From contig NZ_AQUO01000001.1 in NCBI RefSeq assembly GCF_000371965.1, positions 558,001 to 622,000 of the forward strand: a stretch of 64,000 bases of DNA, in the 5' to 3' direction. Under the pieces are notes generated by a model, which had not been told where the DNA came from, did no database searches, and was given only the letters and a program-made list of their open reading frames with translations. The position numbers and the translations under genes are program-made. Positions 1-8,385 of this stretch are shown one piece after another; position 1 is the stretch's first letter, and the number at the start of each line of letters is the position of its first letter. Origin of the DNA: Paracoccus sp. N5 (lineage in GTDB: Bacteria; Pseudomonadota; Alphaproteobacteria; Rhodobacterales; Rhodobacteraceae).

Positions 1-1
1 G

Positions 2-781
2 ACCGAAGCGACCTGCCTGGTGTCGGTGAACCCGGTGGACGGGCTGAAGAAGGTCGGCTCGGTCGGCATCCCGCTGCCCTATACCCATGTCCGCATCCTG
101 CGCCGCGTCGACGGCACCTTCCAGGAATGCGCCGTGGACGAGATCGGCGAGATCTGCGTCGCCAACCCCGGCGTCTACGAGGGCTCGACCTATACCGAGG
201 CCGACAAGAACCACGACCTTTTCGCCGAGGACCGCTTCCTGCGCACCGGCGACCTGGGCCGGCTGGACGCGGACGGCTATCTGTGGATCACCGGCCGGGC
301 CAAGGACCTGGTCATCCGCGGCGGCCACAACATCGACCCGGCGATGATCGAGGATGCGCTGCTGTCGCATCCGGCCGTCGCCTTCGCCGGCGCCATCGGC
401 CAGCCCGACGCCTTCGCGGGCGAACTGCCCTGCGCCTATGTCGAGCTGGTCGCGGGCGCCGAGGTCTCGGTCGAGGCGCTGATGGAGCATGCCCGCGAGC
501 ACATTCCCGAACGCGCGGCGGTGCCGAAATATATCGAGGTGCTGCCCGAGTTGCCGAAGACGGCGGTGGGCAAGATCTTCAAGCCCGACCTGCGCAAGCT
601 GGCGATCAAGCGCGTTTATGACGAGGCCATGGCCGAGGCCGGGCTGCCGGTCACGGTGGCCGAGGTGGTCGAGGACAAGAAGCGCGGGCTGGTGGCAAGG
701 CTGAAGCGCAAGGGCACGGTGGACGAAAAGGCGCTGTCGGATTGCCTGGGGCAATTCACCCGGCCTTGGGAATGGGGGTGA
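2..781 (+). CDS. Acyl-CoA synthetase (AMP-forming), C-terminal part
   Basis: The gene is open from the window edge, so the N-terminal half is missing. The visible 259 residues are the end of an ANL-superfamily adenylating enzyme that activates a carboxylic acid, probably a fatty acid, with ATP and CoA. The A7-type TGDLGRLDADGYLWITGR stretch leads into the hinge and the mobile C-terminal domain. The conserved Lys of the A10 motif is in PKTAVGKIFKPDLRK. The reading frame continues upstream of the first Met with TEATCLVSVNP, so position 20 is not a start. The stop lies 12 bp before an insertion sequence, so the C-terminus looks natural. The exact substrate cannot be told from this half. Confidence 0.9.
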   Translation, partial: TEATCLVSVNPVDGLKKVGSVGIPLPYTHVRILRRVDGTFQECAVDEIGEICVANPGVYEGSTYTEADKNHDLFAEDRFLRTGDLGRLDADGYLWITGRAKDLVIRGGHNIDPAMIEDALLSHPAVAFAGAIGQPDAFAGELPCAYVELVAGAEVSVEALMEHAREHIPERAAVPKYIEVLPELPKTAVGKIFKPDLRKLAIKRVYDEAMAEAGLPVTVAEVVEDKKRGLVARLKRKGTVDEKALSDCLGQFTRPWEWG

Positions 782-793
782 GGAATCTTTCTA

Positions 794-1644
794 GGTCGTG
801 TTGACAAAAGGGATTCCTCTGGCAGTCGTCCTATGATTCAAGCTCATCTCTACGTGGGAGATGAACTTGGCACGCAACCTGATATCCGACGATGAGTGGA
901 CCTTCTTCGAGGGCTTCATTCGTGCCGTCCGGCACCCTAACGGGCGGAAACCTGCGGACCATCGTCTTGTTCTGAATGGTATATTCTGGATCGCAAGGAC
1001 TGGTGCGCCATGGCGCGATCTGCCCGAAGAGTTTGGCAAGTGGTCCTCGGTCTACCGTCAGTTCCGCCGCTGGACTTTGGCGGGACTGTGGGAGGATATC
1101 CTGGATGCGCTGAACCACGCTGGGATCGCGCCAGACAAGCTCCAGATGGTTGATAGCACTGTGATCCGCGCCCATCATCATGCGGCGGGCGCAAAAGGGG
1201 GACTCCGAAAGAGGCTCTTGGCCGTTCGAGAGGCGGCTTCTCGACCAAGATCCATCTCCGCGTCAACGGCGCAGGCCTCCCGATGAGGACCGAGATCACG
1301 CCGGGGCAGGATTCCGACTACACCGGCTATGATATGGTGATGGCCGACAACCTGCCGCAACCAGCAGTTCTGGTCGCCGACAGGGGCTATGACTCTGATA
1401 AAATTCGGGAAGACATCGAGAGCCGCAACGCCCTGCCCATGATACCGATGCGAAGGAACCGAAGGGTGCGCAAGGCTGTCGACATGACCATCTACACCCT
1501 GCGCAACATGGTCGAGCGCTGCTTCAACAAGCTGAAAAATAGCCGCCGCCTTGCAACCCGCTACGACAAAACCGCCGAAAGCTTCCTTGGCTTCGTCGAC
1601 GTCGCCTGCATCAGGCTCTGGCTCCGCCATTTGTCAACATGACC
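794..1644 (+). mobile_element. IS5-family (IS427-type) insertion sequence, copy 1
   Basis: An 851-bp element with imperfect terminal inverted repeats: GGTCGTGTTGACAAA on the left and the complement of GGTCATGTTGACAAA on the right. A TA dinucleotide stands on each side (792-793 and 1645-1646), the short duplication expected for this group. It carries two overlapping transposase frames. A second copy of equal length and identical translations lies inverted at 55129-55979. It separates an acyl-CoA synthetase from a phage gene whose C-terminus it cuts off. Confidence 0.93.
861..1642 (+). CDS. IS5-family transposase made by -1 frameshift (orfA 861-1286, orfB 1283-1642)
   Basis: The transposase is split over two frames. 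orfA (141 aa) has the N-terminal DUF4096-like domain found in IS5-type transposases, beginning MNLARNLISDDEWTFFEGF. orfB (119 aa) carries the catalytic core end, with ADRGYDSDKIRE and the terminal RNMVERCFNKLKNSRRLATR. A run AAAAGGGGG at 1193-1201 is the likely slippage site. A -1 shift there restores the conserved GGFSTKIHLRVNGAGLP stretch, which orfA alone lacks, and fuses the two frames. Programmed frameshifting is known for the IS427 group. The element appears intact and may be active, because two identical copies exist in this window. Confidence 0.92.
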
Positions 1645-1905
1645 TAGTTCGAACATCCGGCCGTCGACATGGACGCGCCATTCGGATGTCACCTGCCGGG
1701 CATCGGCGCTGTCGCGGATGGTGACGACGGCCGGGGCCTTAGACTGTAGCCGGGCCTGCATCACCGCCTCAGACCCGCGCAGATAGCGGACATGCGCCGC
1801 GCAGGCGAAGCGCAACAGGCAGTCCTGCACGACCTGCCCGTCCTCGTCGACGGCCTCGTAGGGCTCATAAAACCGCGCCCGGCTTTTCAGGTCACTGGCC
1901 TGCAT
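1645..1905 (-). pseudogene. Phage head-tail adaptor (head closure) protein, C-terminus cut by IS
   Basis: About 86 residues remain, starting MQASDLKSRARFYEP and ending in DGRMFEL at the IS border. The pattern fits the small SPP1 gp16 / HK97 gp10-type head closure proteins (phage head-tail joining family, usually about 105-115 aa), which seal the connector so that a tail can attach. Roughly the last 20-30 residues are lost. The frame runs on into IS sequence to a fortuitous stop near 1561, so the foreign tail is not native. The start overlaps the preceding gene by 14 bp, typical of a packed phage operon. Confidence 0.75.
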
Positions 1906-2185
1906 CTGACTTCCTCTTGCGTCGCTCGCGTTTCCGTCGGTTTTCCATCAGTGCCGCACATCGCGGGGTGCAATATCGCACCAGCCCGTGAACCTCGGGC
2001 GGGATCGGCTTACGACACCAGTCACAGCCCCGACCGGCACGGGCTTCCAGCGCCGCCGCCCGCCTAAGCCGGTATTCATCCGCACCGCAACATTTTGGGC
2101 TGCAATACTTGCGGATGTTTATCATCTTCGTCACCGGTATGACGCCGCCGCAGAACCGGCAATAATCATTCAGGTCAATGTTCAT
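1892..2185 (-). CDS. Small Cys-rich phage protein with two zinc-finger-like units
   Basis: 97 residues from an ATG at 2185; the frame is open further upstream, but this Met overlaps the previous gene's stop and begins the Cys-rich part. Two CxxC...(Y)C(S/T)P(K/R)C units are visible: CRFC with KYCSPKCC, and CDWC with RYCTPRC. Each should bind one zinc ion. The C-terminus is very basic (ENRRKRERRKRKSD), suggesting nucleic-acid contact. I know no named family for it. It lies between portal and head-tail adaptor in a head operon, so a role in packaging or host takeover is possible but unproven. Confidence 0.7.
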   Translation of the reverse strand: MNIDLNDYCRFCGGVIPVTKMINIRKYCSPKCCGADEYRLRRAAALEARAGRGCDWCRKPIPPEVHGLVRYCTPRCAALMENRRKRERRKRKSDAGQ

Positions 2186-2696
2186 AGCCGCCGACTCCAC
2201 CGCCAAAATTGACGACCTTGTCATAAGCATCCGCCTCGTTTGCCTCACGGATCGCTGTGACCATCTTGTGATGCGCGCCTCGACATAGGGCGCTGCAAAA
2301 CCGGAAATATCCTTCCGGCAAAGGCTTTCGGCACCTGACACAATGCGTCCGCTCGATCAGCGTCCCGGCCTCGATGGTCCATTCCGGCTGACCCTGGTCC
2401 CATGTCGGCCGCACGGCTCGCACCACGCGGAAAGCGTCGTCCAGCAGGTCACGGGCACAAAGATCGGCGGTCAGCCAGCCCCAGCCCTGCCGACACAGGT
2501 CAGACCGGATGCCAGCGCGAAGGGGGCCTTCCAAGCCGAAGAGGCTGCCGGTGTCGCCAGCCTCGAACGCCATGCGGATGACGCGGGCCAGTTCGCGGAC
2601 CAACAGGTTATAGCGCCCCTCACCAAGACGCCCGCGTCGAGCATCCCGTGCCCGCCGCTCTTTCCGGTTGATGAGATGGGCGGGCATCTGCAACAC
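2175..2696 (-). CDS. Phage protein of unknown function with C-terminal zinc-finger-like unit
   Basis: 173 residues. The N-terminal 40 residues are basic (INRKERRARDARRGR), followed by a helical middle. Near the C-terminus there is HCVRCRKPLPEGYFRFCSALC, a CxxC...FCSxxC unit of the same kind as the two in the next gene, which it overlaps by 11 bp. The pair probably arose by duplication of one Cys module. It starts 4 bp after the portal stop. The function is not recognised. Confidence 0.7.
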   Translation of the reverse strand: MLQMPAHLINRKERRARDARRGRLGEGRYNLLVRELARVIRMAFEAGDTGSLFGLEGPLRAGIRSDLCRQGWGWLTADLCARDLLDDAFRVVRAVRPTWDQGQPEWTIEAGTLIERTHCVRCRKPLPEGYFRFCSALCRGAHHKMVTAIREANEADAYDKVVNFGGGVGGYEH

Positions 2697-2700
2697 GGGC

Positions 2701-3906
2701 TTATTCCTCTTTGGGTGCGGCCTTCTGTTCGGACTGCATGTTCATGGGACTGAGGAAGACGTCGGCATCAGGATCGGAACGCAGGTTCAGATGCTCGAAG
2801 CGGCGCAGGTCATTGGCACTGTAAAGCCCTGTTTCCCGGCCGATCCGATAGCCTTGCAGGCGGGTCAGAAAGTCAGCCCGGACAAGAAGATCGGTGTCGA
2901 ATTCGACCTCATGGCTGCGGCGCCCGGCATCGCTGAAAAGGTCGCGCATGATGGCCTCTTCCCAGCGCACCAGCCACGGCTGCACGGTCCCGGCCGCGAA
3001 TTGGCGGCGCAGTTCGACGACGTTCGAATAGTTCGCCCCCGACAGTTCTTGCAGCAGCGGCGGCGGGACGTTGAAGATCCGGGCAACTTCCAGCACCGCC
3101 AGCCGACGGGCTTCCGAAAGTTCAGCATCGTGGGCGGTCGAGGATACCGGCACCCAATCGCTGCCCTCTTCCAGAACACCGATCTTGCCCGCGTTCTCTG
3201 CACCGCCATACAGCGCATTCAGGCTGTCGCGCAGGGTGCGGGCAGCGTCAGGGCCGATCTGCTCGGGATGCTTCACAAAGCCGCTGAGGCGGGCGCCGTT
3301 GCGCCAGATGGATTGCGCGAAGCGTTCGGTCGCCACCGCGCCGCCCAGCGCCTCGCGGCAACGGTCCAGCCGTGACCGGGGCGTGAAGGGATCGTCCCAG
3401 CGGTCGCGGATCGTGAAAACCTCGTCGGGCAGCAGGCGCCTGGTGCCGACCTCGTCGCTGACCTGATAGCGGATGCGGCGGGTGCCGGGGATACGCTCGA
3501 TGGTGATCTGCCCCGGATGGATCGGCCACAGCGCCACGGGACGCCCATTGCCGTCACGCTCGATCTCGGCGTAGGCGGCGCCGTGAATGAGGCAGTTCGC
3601 CTGCATCATGGCGACCATTTCCGTCGCAGTCTGCAAATCGTTCGGGCTCTTGAACAGCCGGGCCACGGGGTGCGATGTCTCGGCCTTGCGGACGCCCTCG
3701 CCCTCGGTGCGGTAGACGCTGACCGGCAGCGCCGCCACGGCCTCAGAGATGACCGTGATCGCATTGAAGGCAGCGGCATTGCCCTCGATGACGGCGGGCG
3801 CGATGTAGCCCCCGGCCAGCGATGGCAAGCCCATGGTCGCCAGCAAGTCCCAGGACGATGCGCGGGTCTCGGGCTTCCGGCCGAAGATGCGGTCGATAAT
3901 GCTCAT
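2701..3906 (-). CDS. HK97-family phage portal protein
   Basis: 401 residues, the normal size for HK97 gp3-type portals. The portal dodecamer forms the unique capsid vertex through which DNA enters and leaves. The N-terminus MSIIDRIFGRKPE, the AAFNAITVISEAVAALPVSVY stretch, the P-rich ALWPIHPGQITI region and the VPPPLLQELSGANYSN segment followed by a long helix (VVELRRQFAAGTVQPWL) are typical. Its start overlaps the protease stop by 4 bp (ATGA), so the two are translationally coupled. In the order of transcription it follows the protease, the reverse of the usual HK97 arrangement. Confidence 0.95.
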   Translation of the reverse strand: MSIIDRIFGRKPETRASSWDLLATMGLPSLAGGYIAPAVIEGNAAAFNAITVISEAVAALPVSVYRTEGEGVRKAETSHPVARLFKSPNDLQTATEMVAMMQANCLIHGAAYAEIERDGNGRPVALWPIHPGQITIERIPGTRRIRYQVSDEVGTRRLLPDEVFTIRDRWDDPFTPRSRLDRCREALGGAVATERFAQSIWRNGARLSGFVKHPEQIGPDAARTLRDSLNALYGGAENAGKIGVLEEGSDWVPVSSTAHDAELSEARRLAVLEVARIFNVPPPLLQELSGANYSNVVELRRQFAAGTVQPWLVRWEEAIMRDLFSDAGRRSHEVEFDTDLLVRADFLTRLQGYRIGRETGLYSANDLRRFEHLNLRSDPDADVFLSPMNMQSEQKAAPKEE

Positions 3907-4415
3907 AGGCAGGTATCCAGAAAGCGGCGGGCGGCGACCAATTTGCCAGACGCGGCCAGTCGCCGCCTCGCCTGCACTATTGTCCCGTCGTAGGCAGGGA
4001 ACGCCGAGACAATGCTGATTTCGTGAAGGTTGATGCTACGAAGCTCGCGGCGCGTGTCGTGCCAGCGTTCATCCTTGACCGTGAAGCCGAAGGATGCGCC
4101 GCCCACGTCGCCACGTTCCGCCAGTTCGAGGATGTCGCGGCCGATGCTGGTATTCGGCACGTCCAGCTCGAAGTGCAGACCGCGCGTGTCCTCGGCCAGC
4201 CGCAGCGTCCCTGAGCGGGTGCGGGCCAGAACAGCACGCTGGTCATGGTCGGCAAGGGCAAGGATGTCCCTGCCCTCTGCCAGCGTGGCCTTGAACGCGC
4301 CGGGGATGATGACTTCCGTGAAGTCCCTGATGCGGGTGTCCTGACCGAAGACGGCGGCATAGCCTTCCAGCTTCCGACCAGCAGCCCGAAGTTCAATCGA
4401 CGCCCGGCGCTCCAT
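3903..4415 (-). CDS. HK97-family prohead protease (peptidase U35-type)
   Basis: 170 residues from the ATG at 4415 (MERRASIELRAAGRKLEGYAAVF); longer upstream frames run into the capsid gene and are rejected. The GYAAVFGQ start, FTEVIIPGAF, the His in LADHDQ and the Ser in GGASFGFTV, followed by EISIVSAFPAYDGT, mark the herpes-assemblin-like serine protease that trims the capsid protein's scaffold domain during maturation. It begins 1 bp after the capsid stop and overlaps the portal start by 4 bp. Confidence 0.93.
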   Translation of the reverse strand: MERRASIELRAAGRKLEGYAAVFGQDTRIRDFTEVIIPGAFKATLAEGRDILALADHDQRAVLARTRSGTLRLAEDTRGLHFELDVPNTSIGRDILELAERGDVGGASFGFTVKDERWHDTRRELRSINLHEISIVSAFPAYDGTIVQARRRLAASGKLVAARRFLDTCL

Positions 4416-4416
4416 C

Positions 4417-5661
4417 TCAGCTGCCCGCGCCCAGATCGGTTGCGACCGCGAAGCTTTCGCCATGGCGGACGGCGACATCGACGTCCTGCATCGCCCGGAC
4501 CTGCACCCGGCCCCGCGCATAGGCGCTATCGCCATACGGGTTGACCAGAAGATCCAGCCCCGACCAGCGGCCGATCAGCAGTTGCGACCATGCGCCGAAG
4601 ATGACGGTCCCGTCGGTCATCGCGGTGGACGTGCCGACGCCATAACCGGCCAGACTGCCCGGCTCGGTCATCAGGAAGCCATGCTCAGCAGATGCAGCAA
4701 CCTTGTTCGTGCCGCGCAGGGTGGCGACAGCGGCCGGGTTCATCGCCCAATTCAGGGAACCGATGTCTGCATCCTCGTTCTGGATGTCGGCAATCATCGC
4801 CAGCACTTCCGACCAGCTGGGCGTCGCCAGCGTCGAGGAAGCCACGCCGGTCGCGTTCACCACGCCCACCGGGGTGTTGCCGGCGCCGGTGCCGAAGATC
4901 GCCTGGTAGTCGATGGCACGGGCCACGACCGCAGCCAGATCGCGGCGCACCAGCTGCTCGACAGCCGGGACCGCGTTAATCATGGTCCGGCGCGAATAGC
5001 TGGTCAGGGCGCCGACGGTCTTGGGCGACAGGTTCACATCGGTGAAATTGGCGTCCGTCTCGGTCAGCGCCGCATCCTCGGCCAGCCATTGCGCTGCCGA
5101 CGATGCCGTCTGCTTGGGAATGTCGATGGTGCCGACCAGCCCGTCCAGCACGGTCGCGCCCAAGCGGGCGGTCATGATGGCGCTGCGGCGCATGTCGATG
5201 AACAGGTCGCCGCGATGCACGTTCGGGACCAGATCGGCGGCGGCGCCAGAGGTCAGCAGGGTGCGCTTTTCGAGGAAAACCTCGTCGGGGACCGCGATGC
5301 CGGTGAAGGCGCGGCCCGACCGGCGTTGCAGTTCAGCCGACAGTTCCCGCTCCCGGCCGTCGTCGACACGCTCGCCCATTGCGGCGCGGATGGCGGTGGT
5401 CAGGCTGAATTCGCGGGCGCGGTCTTCATAGACCCCATCGCCACGGCCCGAGACGACAGCAGGCGCGCTGCGCTCCATCTCGGCAATATCCTTGGCGCGC
5501 TGGATCTTCGCATCAAGGCTGGTAATGTCTTTCTTGAGGTCAGCGTGACGCTTTTCCTCGTCGGCGGTGTAATCATCGCCACGGGTTTCAACAGCGTCAG
5601 CCAGACGACGCATTTCCGCGACCGCCTGACTGCGCTGCTCTTGCAGTTCATGAAGCTTCAT
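4417..5661 (-). CDS. HK97-fold major capsid protein
   Basis: 414 residues from the ATG at 5661, preceded by a good AAGGA site; the frame extends 19 codons upstream without a site. Residues 1 to about 75 are a charged coiled coil (LHELQEQRSQAVAEMRRLADAVE), the scaffolding delta domain that the protease removes. The rest has typical capsid segments such as LLVNPYGDSAYARGRVQVRA near the end and FGTGAGNTPVGVVNA in the axial domain. It directly precedes the protease gene. This order (capsid, protease, portal) is unusual. Confidence 0.95.
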   Translation of the reverse strand: MKLHELQEQRSQAVAEMRRLADAVETRGDDYTADEEKRHADLKKDITSLDAKIQRAKDIAEMERSAPAVVSGRGDGVYEDRAREFSLTTAIRAAMGERVDDGRERELSAELQRRSGRAFTGIAVPDEVFLEKRTLLTSGAAADLVPNVHRGDLFIDMRRSAIMTARLGATVLDGLVGTIDIPKQTASSAAQWLAEDAALTETDANFTDVNLSPKTVGALTSYSRRTMINAVPAVEQLVRRDLAAVVARAIDYQAIFGTGAGNTPVGVVNATGVASSTLATPSWSEVLAMIADIQNEDADIGSLNWAMNPAAVATLRGTNKVAASAEHGFLMTEPGSLAGYGVGTSTAMTDGTVIFGAWSQLLIGRWSGLDLLVNPYGDSAYARGRVQVRAMQDVDVAVRHGESFAVATDLGAGS

Positions 5662-5752
5662 GTCGTGTCCTTCTAAGGGCATGGCGCGTCTCACGACGGG
5701 CCTGTTCGAACGGTTCAATAATACGTCAGTGTAACTGACCTATCAACCGTTT

Positions 5753-7360
5753 TCACGCCACAAATACACCGCGTTGCGCATAGACTGAACGCTTCGGCGC
5801 CGGGGTCCGCGCGGCCAGCCCAATAGCCATTGCTGCCGCCTGCAATCCGTCGATGCGCCCGGTCGCCTTGGCCTTGTCCAGCTTGCGACCGCCTGCCGGA
5901 TTCATGGTGGCGATGGCATTGGCGACGCACATGGTCAGCACCGGATTATTCGGGTGCCGGAGTTCGCCTTGCAGCACCAGCTTCTCGACAGCATCCAGCG
6001 CCGGGGCCATGTCCTGAAAGCCCTGCCCCCATGCTTCCATAGGCAGCTTGACGCCCTCGTCGGCCATGATCCGTTCGACCTCCTTCATGCCCCAGCGGTC
6101 GAACGCCACGCCCTGCACGTCATACAGCGCCGCAATCTCGGCCAGACGGCAGACGACGAAACCCTTGTCGATGGCCCGGCCCGGCGTCGCCTCAATGAAG
6201 CCCTGCCGCACCCAGGTCTTATAGGGCACATGGTCCATGCGCTCGGCCTCGTCGAGCCCGTCCTTCGGCTTCCAGAACCAAGCCAGCAGATCGCCAGTAT
6301 CGGGGAAGAACGCCGCCAGCGCCGTCAGGTCGACGGTCGAAGACAGGTCGAGCCCCAGATAACAGCGCCGCCCTTTCAATGCCTCGATGTCGATGTCCGC
6401 CGCGCAGGCCCGCCAGTCTGTCGCCGCCAGGAATCGGGCTTCCGACTCCACGCGCATGTTCAGCCGCAGGTTCATGAAGCGCGGCAGAAACGACGGCGCC
6501 CGCTTGGCCCGCTCGGCCTGACTGCGGAATTCCTTCTCGTCGAGGAAGATGCCCCATGCAGGATTTACGGCCTGCCAGAGAAATTCGTCGAAGGGGTCCG
6601 CATCCTCGGGCGCCGCCGTCATTTGCAGATACACCGTCGGATCTTCGCCCTTCTTCGCGTCGTCGATCAGGATCGACAGCGGGTGCTGATCGGTCGCCGC
6701 CTGCGTCGAGATGACGATGCCCAGCGACTCCTTGCGTTTGCCCTGAGCCGTTTGCAGGTTGTCGAAGAGTTCGTCGGTGCGGACCTGCGCATATTCGTCA
6801 TAGACCCACAGCGACGGGGCCAGACCGTGACCGCGCCGCACATCAGCCGAAAGCGCCTCATAGGTCGAGCCTTTGCCGTCGCCGTCCAGCACCTCGATAA
6901 TCTTGTGAAACCGCTGGATGTTGCACCGCTCGTCGAATTCGGGAACCGCCTCGATGATCGCGGACATCTCATTGAACAGCAGCGACGCCTGCTTCTTGTC
7001 GACCGCCGCCGAATAGATCTCGCCCCGCTGTTCCGCCTCGGGGCCGATCAGGTGGCACAAGCACAGCCCGGCAATGAGCCCGGTCTTGCCGTTCCCACGC
7101 GGCTCCGACTTGATGGCGGTCCTGATGACCCGCCTGCCGTCGTCGTCGACATTGCCATAAATCGCCTCGATGAATTCGCGCTGGTTCGGCAGCAGCTTCA
7201 TCTTCCTCCCGGCCAAGATGCCCTTGGTGATCGGCAGGAATTCCATGAACGCCAGGACGCGGTCGACACGGGACAGCCCGCGCCTGTTCCAAGGCAGGCG
7301 ACGCTTGGGCGCAGGCTCGACGCCCTTGCGTTTTTTTGCCCCAGGACCACGCAAACCCAT
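5753..7360 (-). CDS. Phage terminase large subunit
   Basis: 535 residues from the ATG at 7360 (MGLRGPGAKKRKG), with AAGGA 8 bp upstream. The motor ATPase part has a Walker A-like SEPRGNGKTGL and a Walker B-like LWVYDEYAQ followed by the coupling motif VISTQAATD. The nuclease part has YLGLDLSSTVDLTAL and a late D in VAFDRWG, as in Terminase_1/HK97 gp2 proteins. It cuts concatemeric DNA and pumps it into the prohead. No small subunit gene is visible next to it; an HNH nuclease gene occupies that place, as in HK97-like phages where HNH enzymes assist packaging. Confidence 0.95.
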   Translation of the reverse strand: MGLRGPGAKKRKGVEPAPKRRLPWNRRGLSRVDRVLAFMEFLPITKGILAGRKMKLLPNQREFIEAIYGNVDDDGRRVIRTAIKSEPRGNGKTGLIAGLCLCHLIGPEAEQRGEIYSAAVDKKQASLLFNEMSAIIEAVPEFDERCNIQRFHKIIEVLDGDGKGSTYEALSADVRRGHGLAPSLWVYDEYAQVRTDELFDNLQTAQGKRKESLGIVISTQAATDQHPLSILIDDAKKGEDPTVYLQMTAAPEDADPFDEFLWQAVNPAWGIFLDEKEFRSQAERAKRAPSFLPRFMNLRLNMRVESEARFLAATDWRACAADIDIEALKGRRCYLGLDLSSTVDLTALAAFFPDTGDLLAWFWKPKDGLDEAERMDHVPYKTWVRQGFIEATPGRAIDKGFVVCRLAEIAALYDVQGVAFDRWGMKEVERIMADEGVKLPMEAWGQGFQDMAPALDAVEKLVLQGELRHPNNPVLTMCVANAIATMNPAGGRKLDKAKATGRIDGLQAAAMAIGLAARTPAPKRSVYAQRGVFVA

Positions 7361-7364
7361 GCAA

Positions 7365-7718
7365 CTAATCCTTTTCCGATGGGGGACGCGGGTGTGACGG
7401 CCCAGATGCCAGTGATTGAACGCCCCCCGGGTGCCATGGGTGGTCCGGGTCGAGCGGCAGCCCGTCGGCGTCGCAGCCCCGATGCTTGGGCAGCACCCAT
7501 GCCTTGCCCTGCCGTTCCGCATGGGTCTTTTGATTGTGACAGGGTTGGCAAACCGACATCCAGTTGGACGGGCTCCACACCAGCCCGCCACGCTTCACCG
7601 GGACGATATGGTCGACATGCTCGGCCGGTCGCTTGTCACATGCCTGACAGATGGGATCGCGCGACAGCTTCGTCCGCCTGCACTTCTGCCACCGGCTTGT
7701 GTCATAGAACCGGGTCAC
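7365..7718 (-). CDS. Phage HNH endonuclease
   Basis: 117 residues from a GTG at 7718 that overlaps the stop of the preceding gene (GTGA). The ββα-metal core reads CQACDKRPAEHVDHIVPV, then SNWMSVCQPCHNQKT. Both structural CxxC pairs and the catalytic HVDH and HNQK are present. HNH proteins of this type are encoded beside terminases of HK97-like phages and are needed for specific DNA cleavage during packaging. The start 4 bp before the terminase's leader suggests coupled expression. Confidence 0.9.
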   Translation of the reverse strand: MTRFYDTSRWQKCRRTKLSRDPICQACDKRPAEHVDHIVPVKRGGLVWSPSNWMSVCQPCHNQKTHAERQGKAWVLPKHRGCDADGLPLDPDHPWHPGGVQSLASGPSHPRPPSEKD

Positions 7719-8029
7719 GACTCGTCGATGTCCTCGGCTTCCGCGACCTCGGGGTCTTTCCAGTCCCGCAGCTGATGAATGAGACTGCGCACATGGAACG
7801 GGACAACGCGGTCGCCGCCGCTGGTCAGTTCCCTGTTCTGATACCAATGGGTCGCAAGCGCGATGATGGCCACGCAAGCCCGCTCGGGTGCGTCCTCGGT
7901 GTAGTCCTGCCCGGTTGCGGTTTGGACATACTCGGATGCCGCATTCAGCAGCGTGGCAAGCGTGAAGTCCTCGTCGTCGAAATCGACACGCGCGAACAGC
8001 TTGAGGTCGCCAAGAGAAGGCAAGGGCAT
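7715..8029 (-). CDS. Phage head-tail connector protein (gp6-like)
   Basis: 104 residues, all-helical and acidic, beginning MPLPSLGDLKLFARVDFDDED. The pattern LKxFLRVD...DDxxL...LxAAxEYV and a late LIHQLRDWKDP match the HK97 gp6-type connector (QLRW/DNA packaging family), the ring under the portal. It is normally found downstream of the capsid gene. Here it is the first gene of the head operon, upstream of HNH and terminase. Confidence 0.8.
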   Translation of the reverse strand: MPLPSLGDLKLFARVDFDDEDFTLATLLNAASEYVQTATGQDYTEDAPERACVAIIALATHWYQNRELTSGGDRVVPFHVRSLIHQLRDWKDPEVAEAEDIDES

Positions 8030-8245
8030 CGGGGTCCATCCATGGGCTAGGCGCGCTTCACAGCGGGCAGGATGAATATACCAGACGCCGTTTAGGTCAG
8101 CAACATTGTCGTATTACGTCCCGCGATGGCGCTGATGCTGACGACGACCGCCGATGACCTCGCCATGTTTTCGCCGTCATTTCGAGCCGGAAAACGCCGG
8201 TAGAGGCTGCGCAAGAAAACAGTAGGTAGGTGGTATATTAAGGAT

Positions 8246-8385
8246 GTCATAGAAGTTATGACGAACAACGGGTCTGAATGGTGCTGTTCGTCCTAGTTTT
8301 TATGACGTGCTGTCATAGGAATTATGACGTGCCCTTCGGCTTCGTCCTAAAATTTATGACAGTGTCGTCCTGATTTTTATGACAG
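8246..8385. repeat. Five iteron-like repeats, consensus GTC(A/C)T-N5-TTATGAC
   Basis: Five related 18-19-bp units start at 8246, 8290, 8312, 8344 and 8367. The start distances are 44, 22, 32 and 23 bp, close to two DNA turns or a multiple. Every unit reads GTC(A/C)T, five variable bases, then TTATGAC. The last units lie inside the 3' end of the HTH protein gene; the first lies in an AT-richer stretch. Iterons with 22-bp spacing beside a replication gene are typical of theta-type origins. They could instead be operators for the adjacent HTH protein. Confidence 0.75.

Noticed and set aside
5954..8050. Plus-strand frame of about 700 codons opposite the terminase and connector
   Set aside because: Antisense to well-supported phage genes with family motifs; no motif of its own.
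8246..8385. CRISPR array
   Set aside because: Repeats are short, variable and spaced by only a few bases; there are no spacers of constant length and no cas genes.
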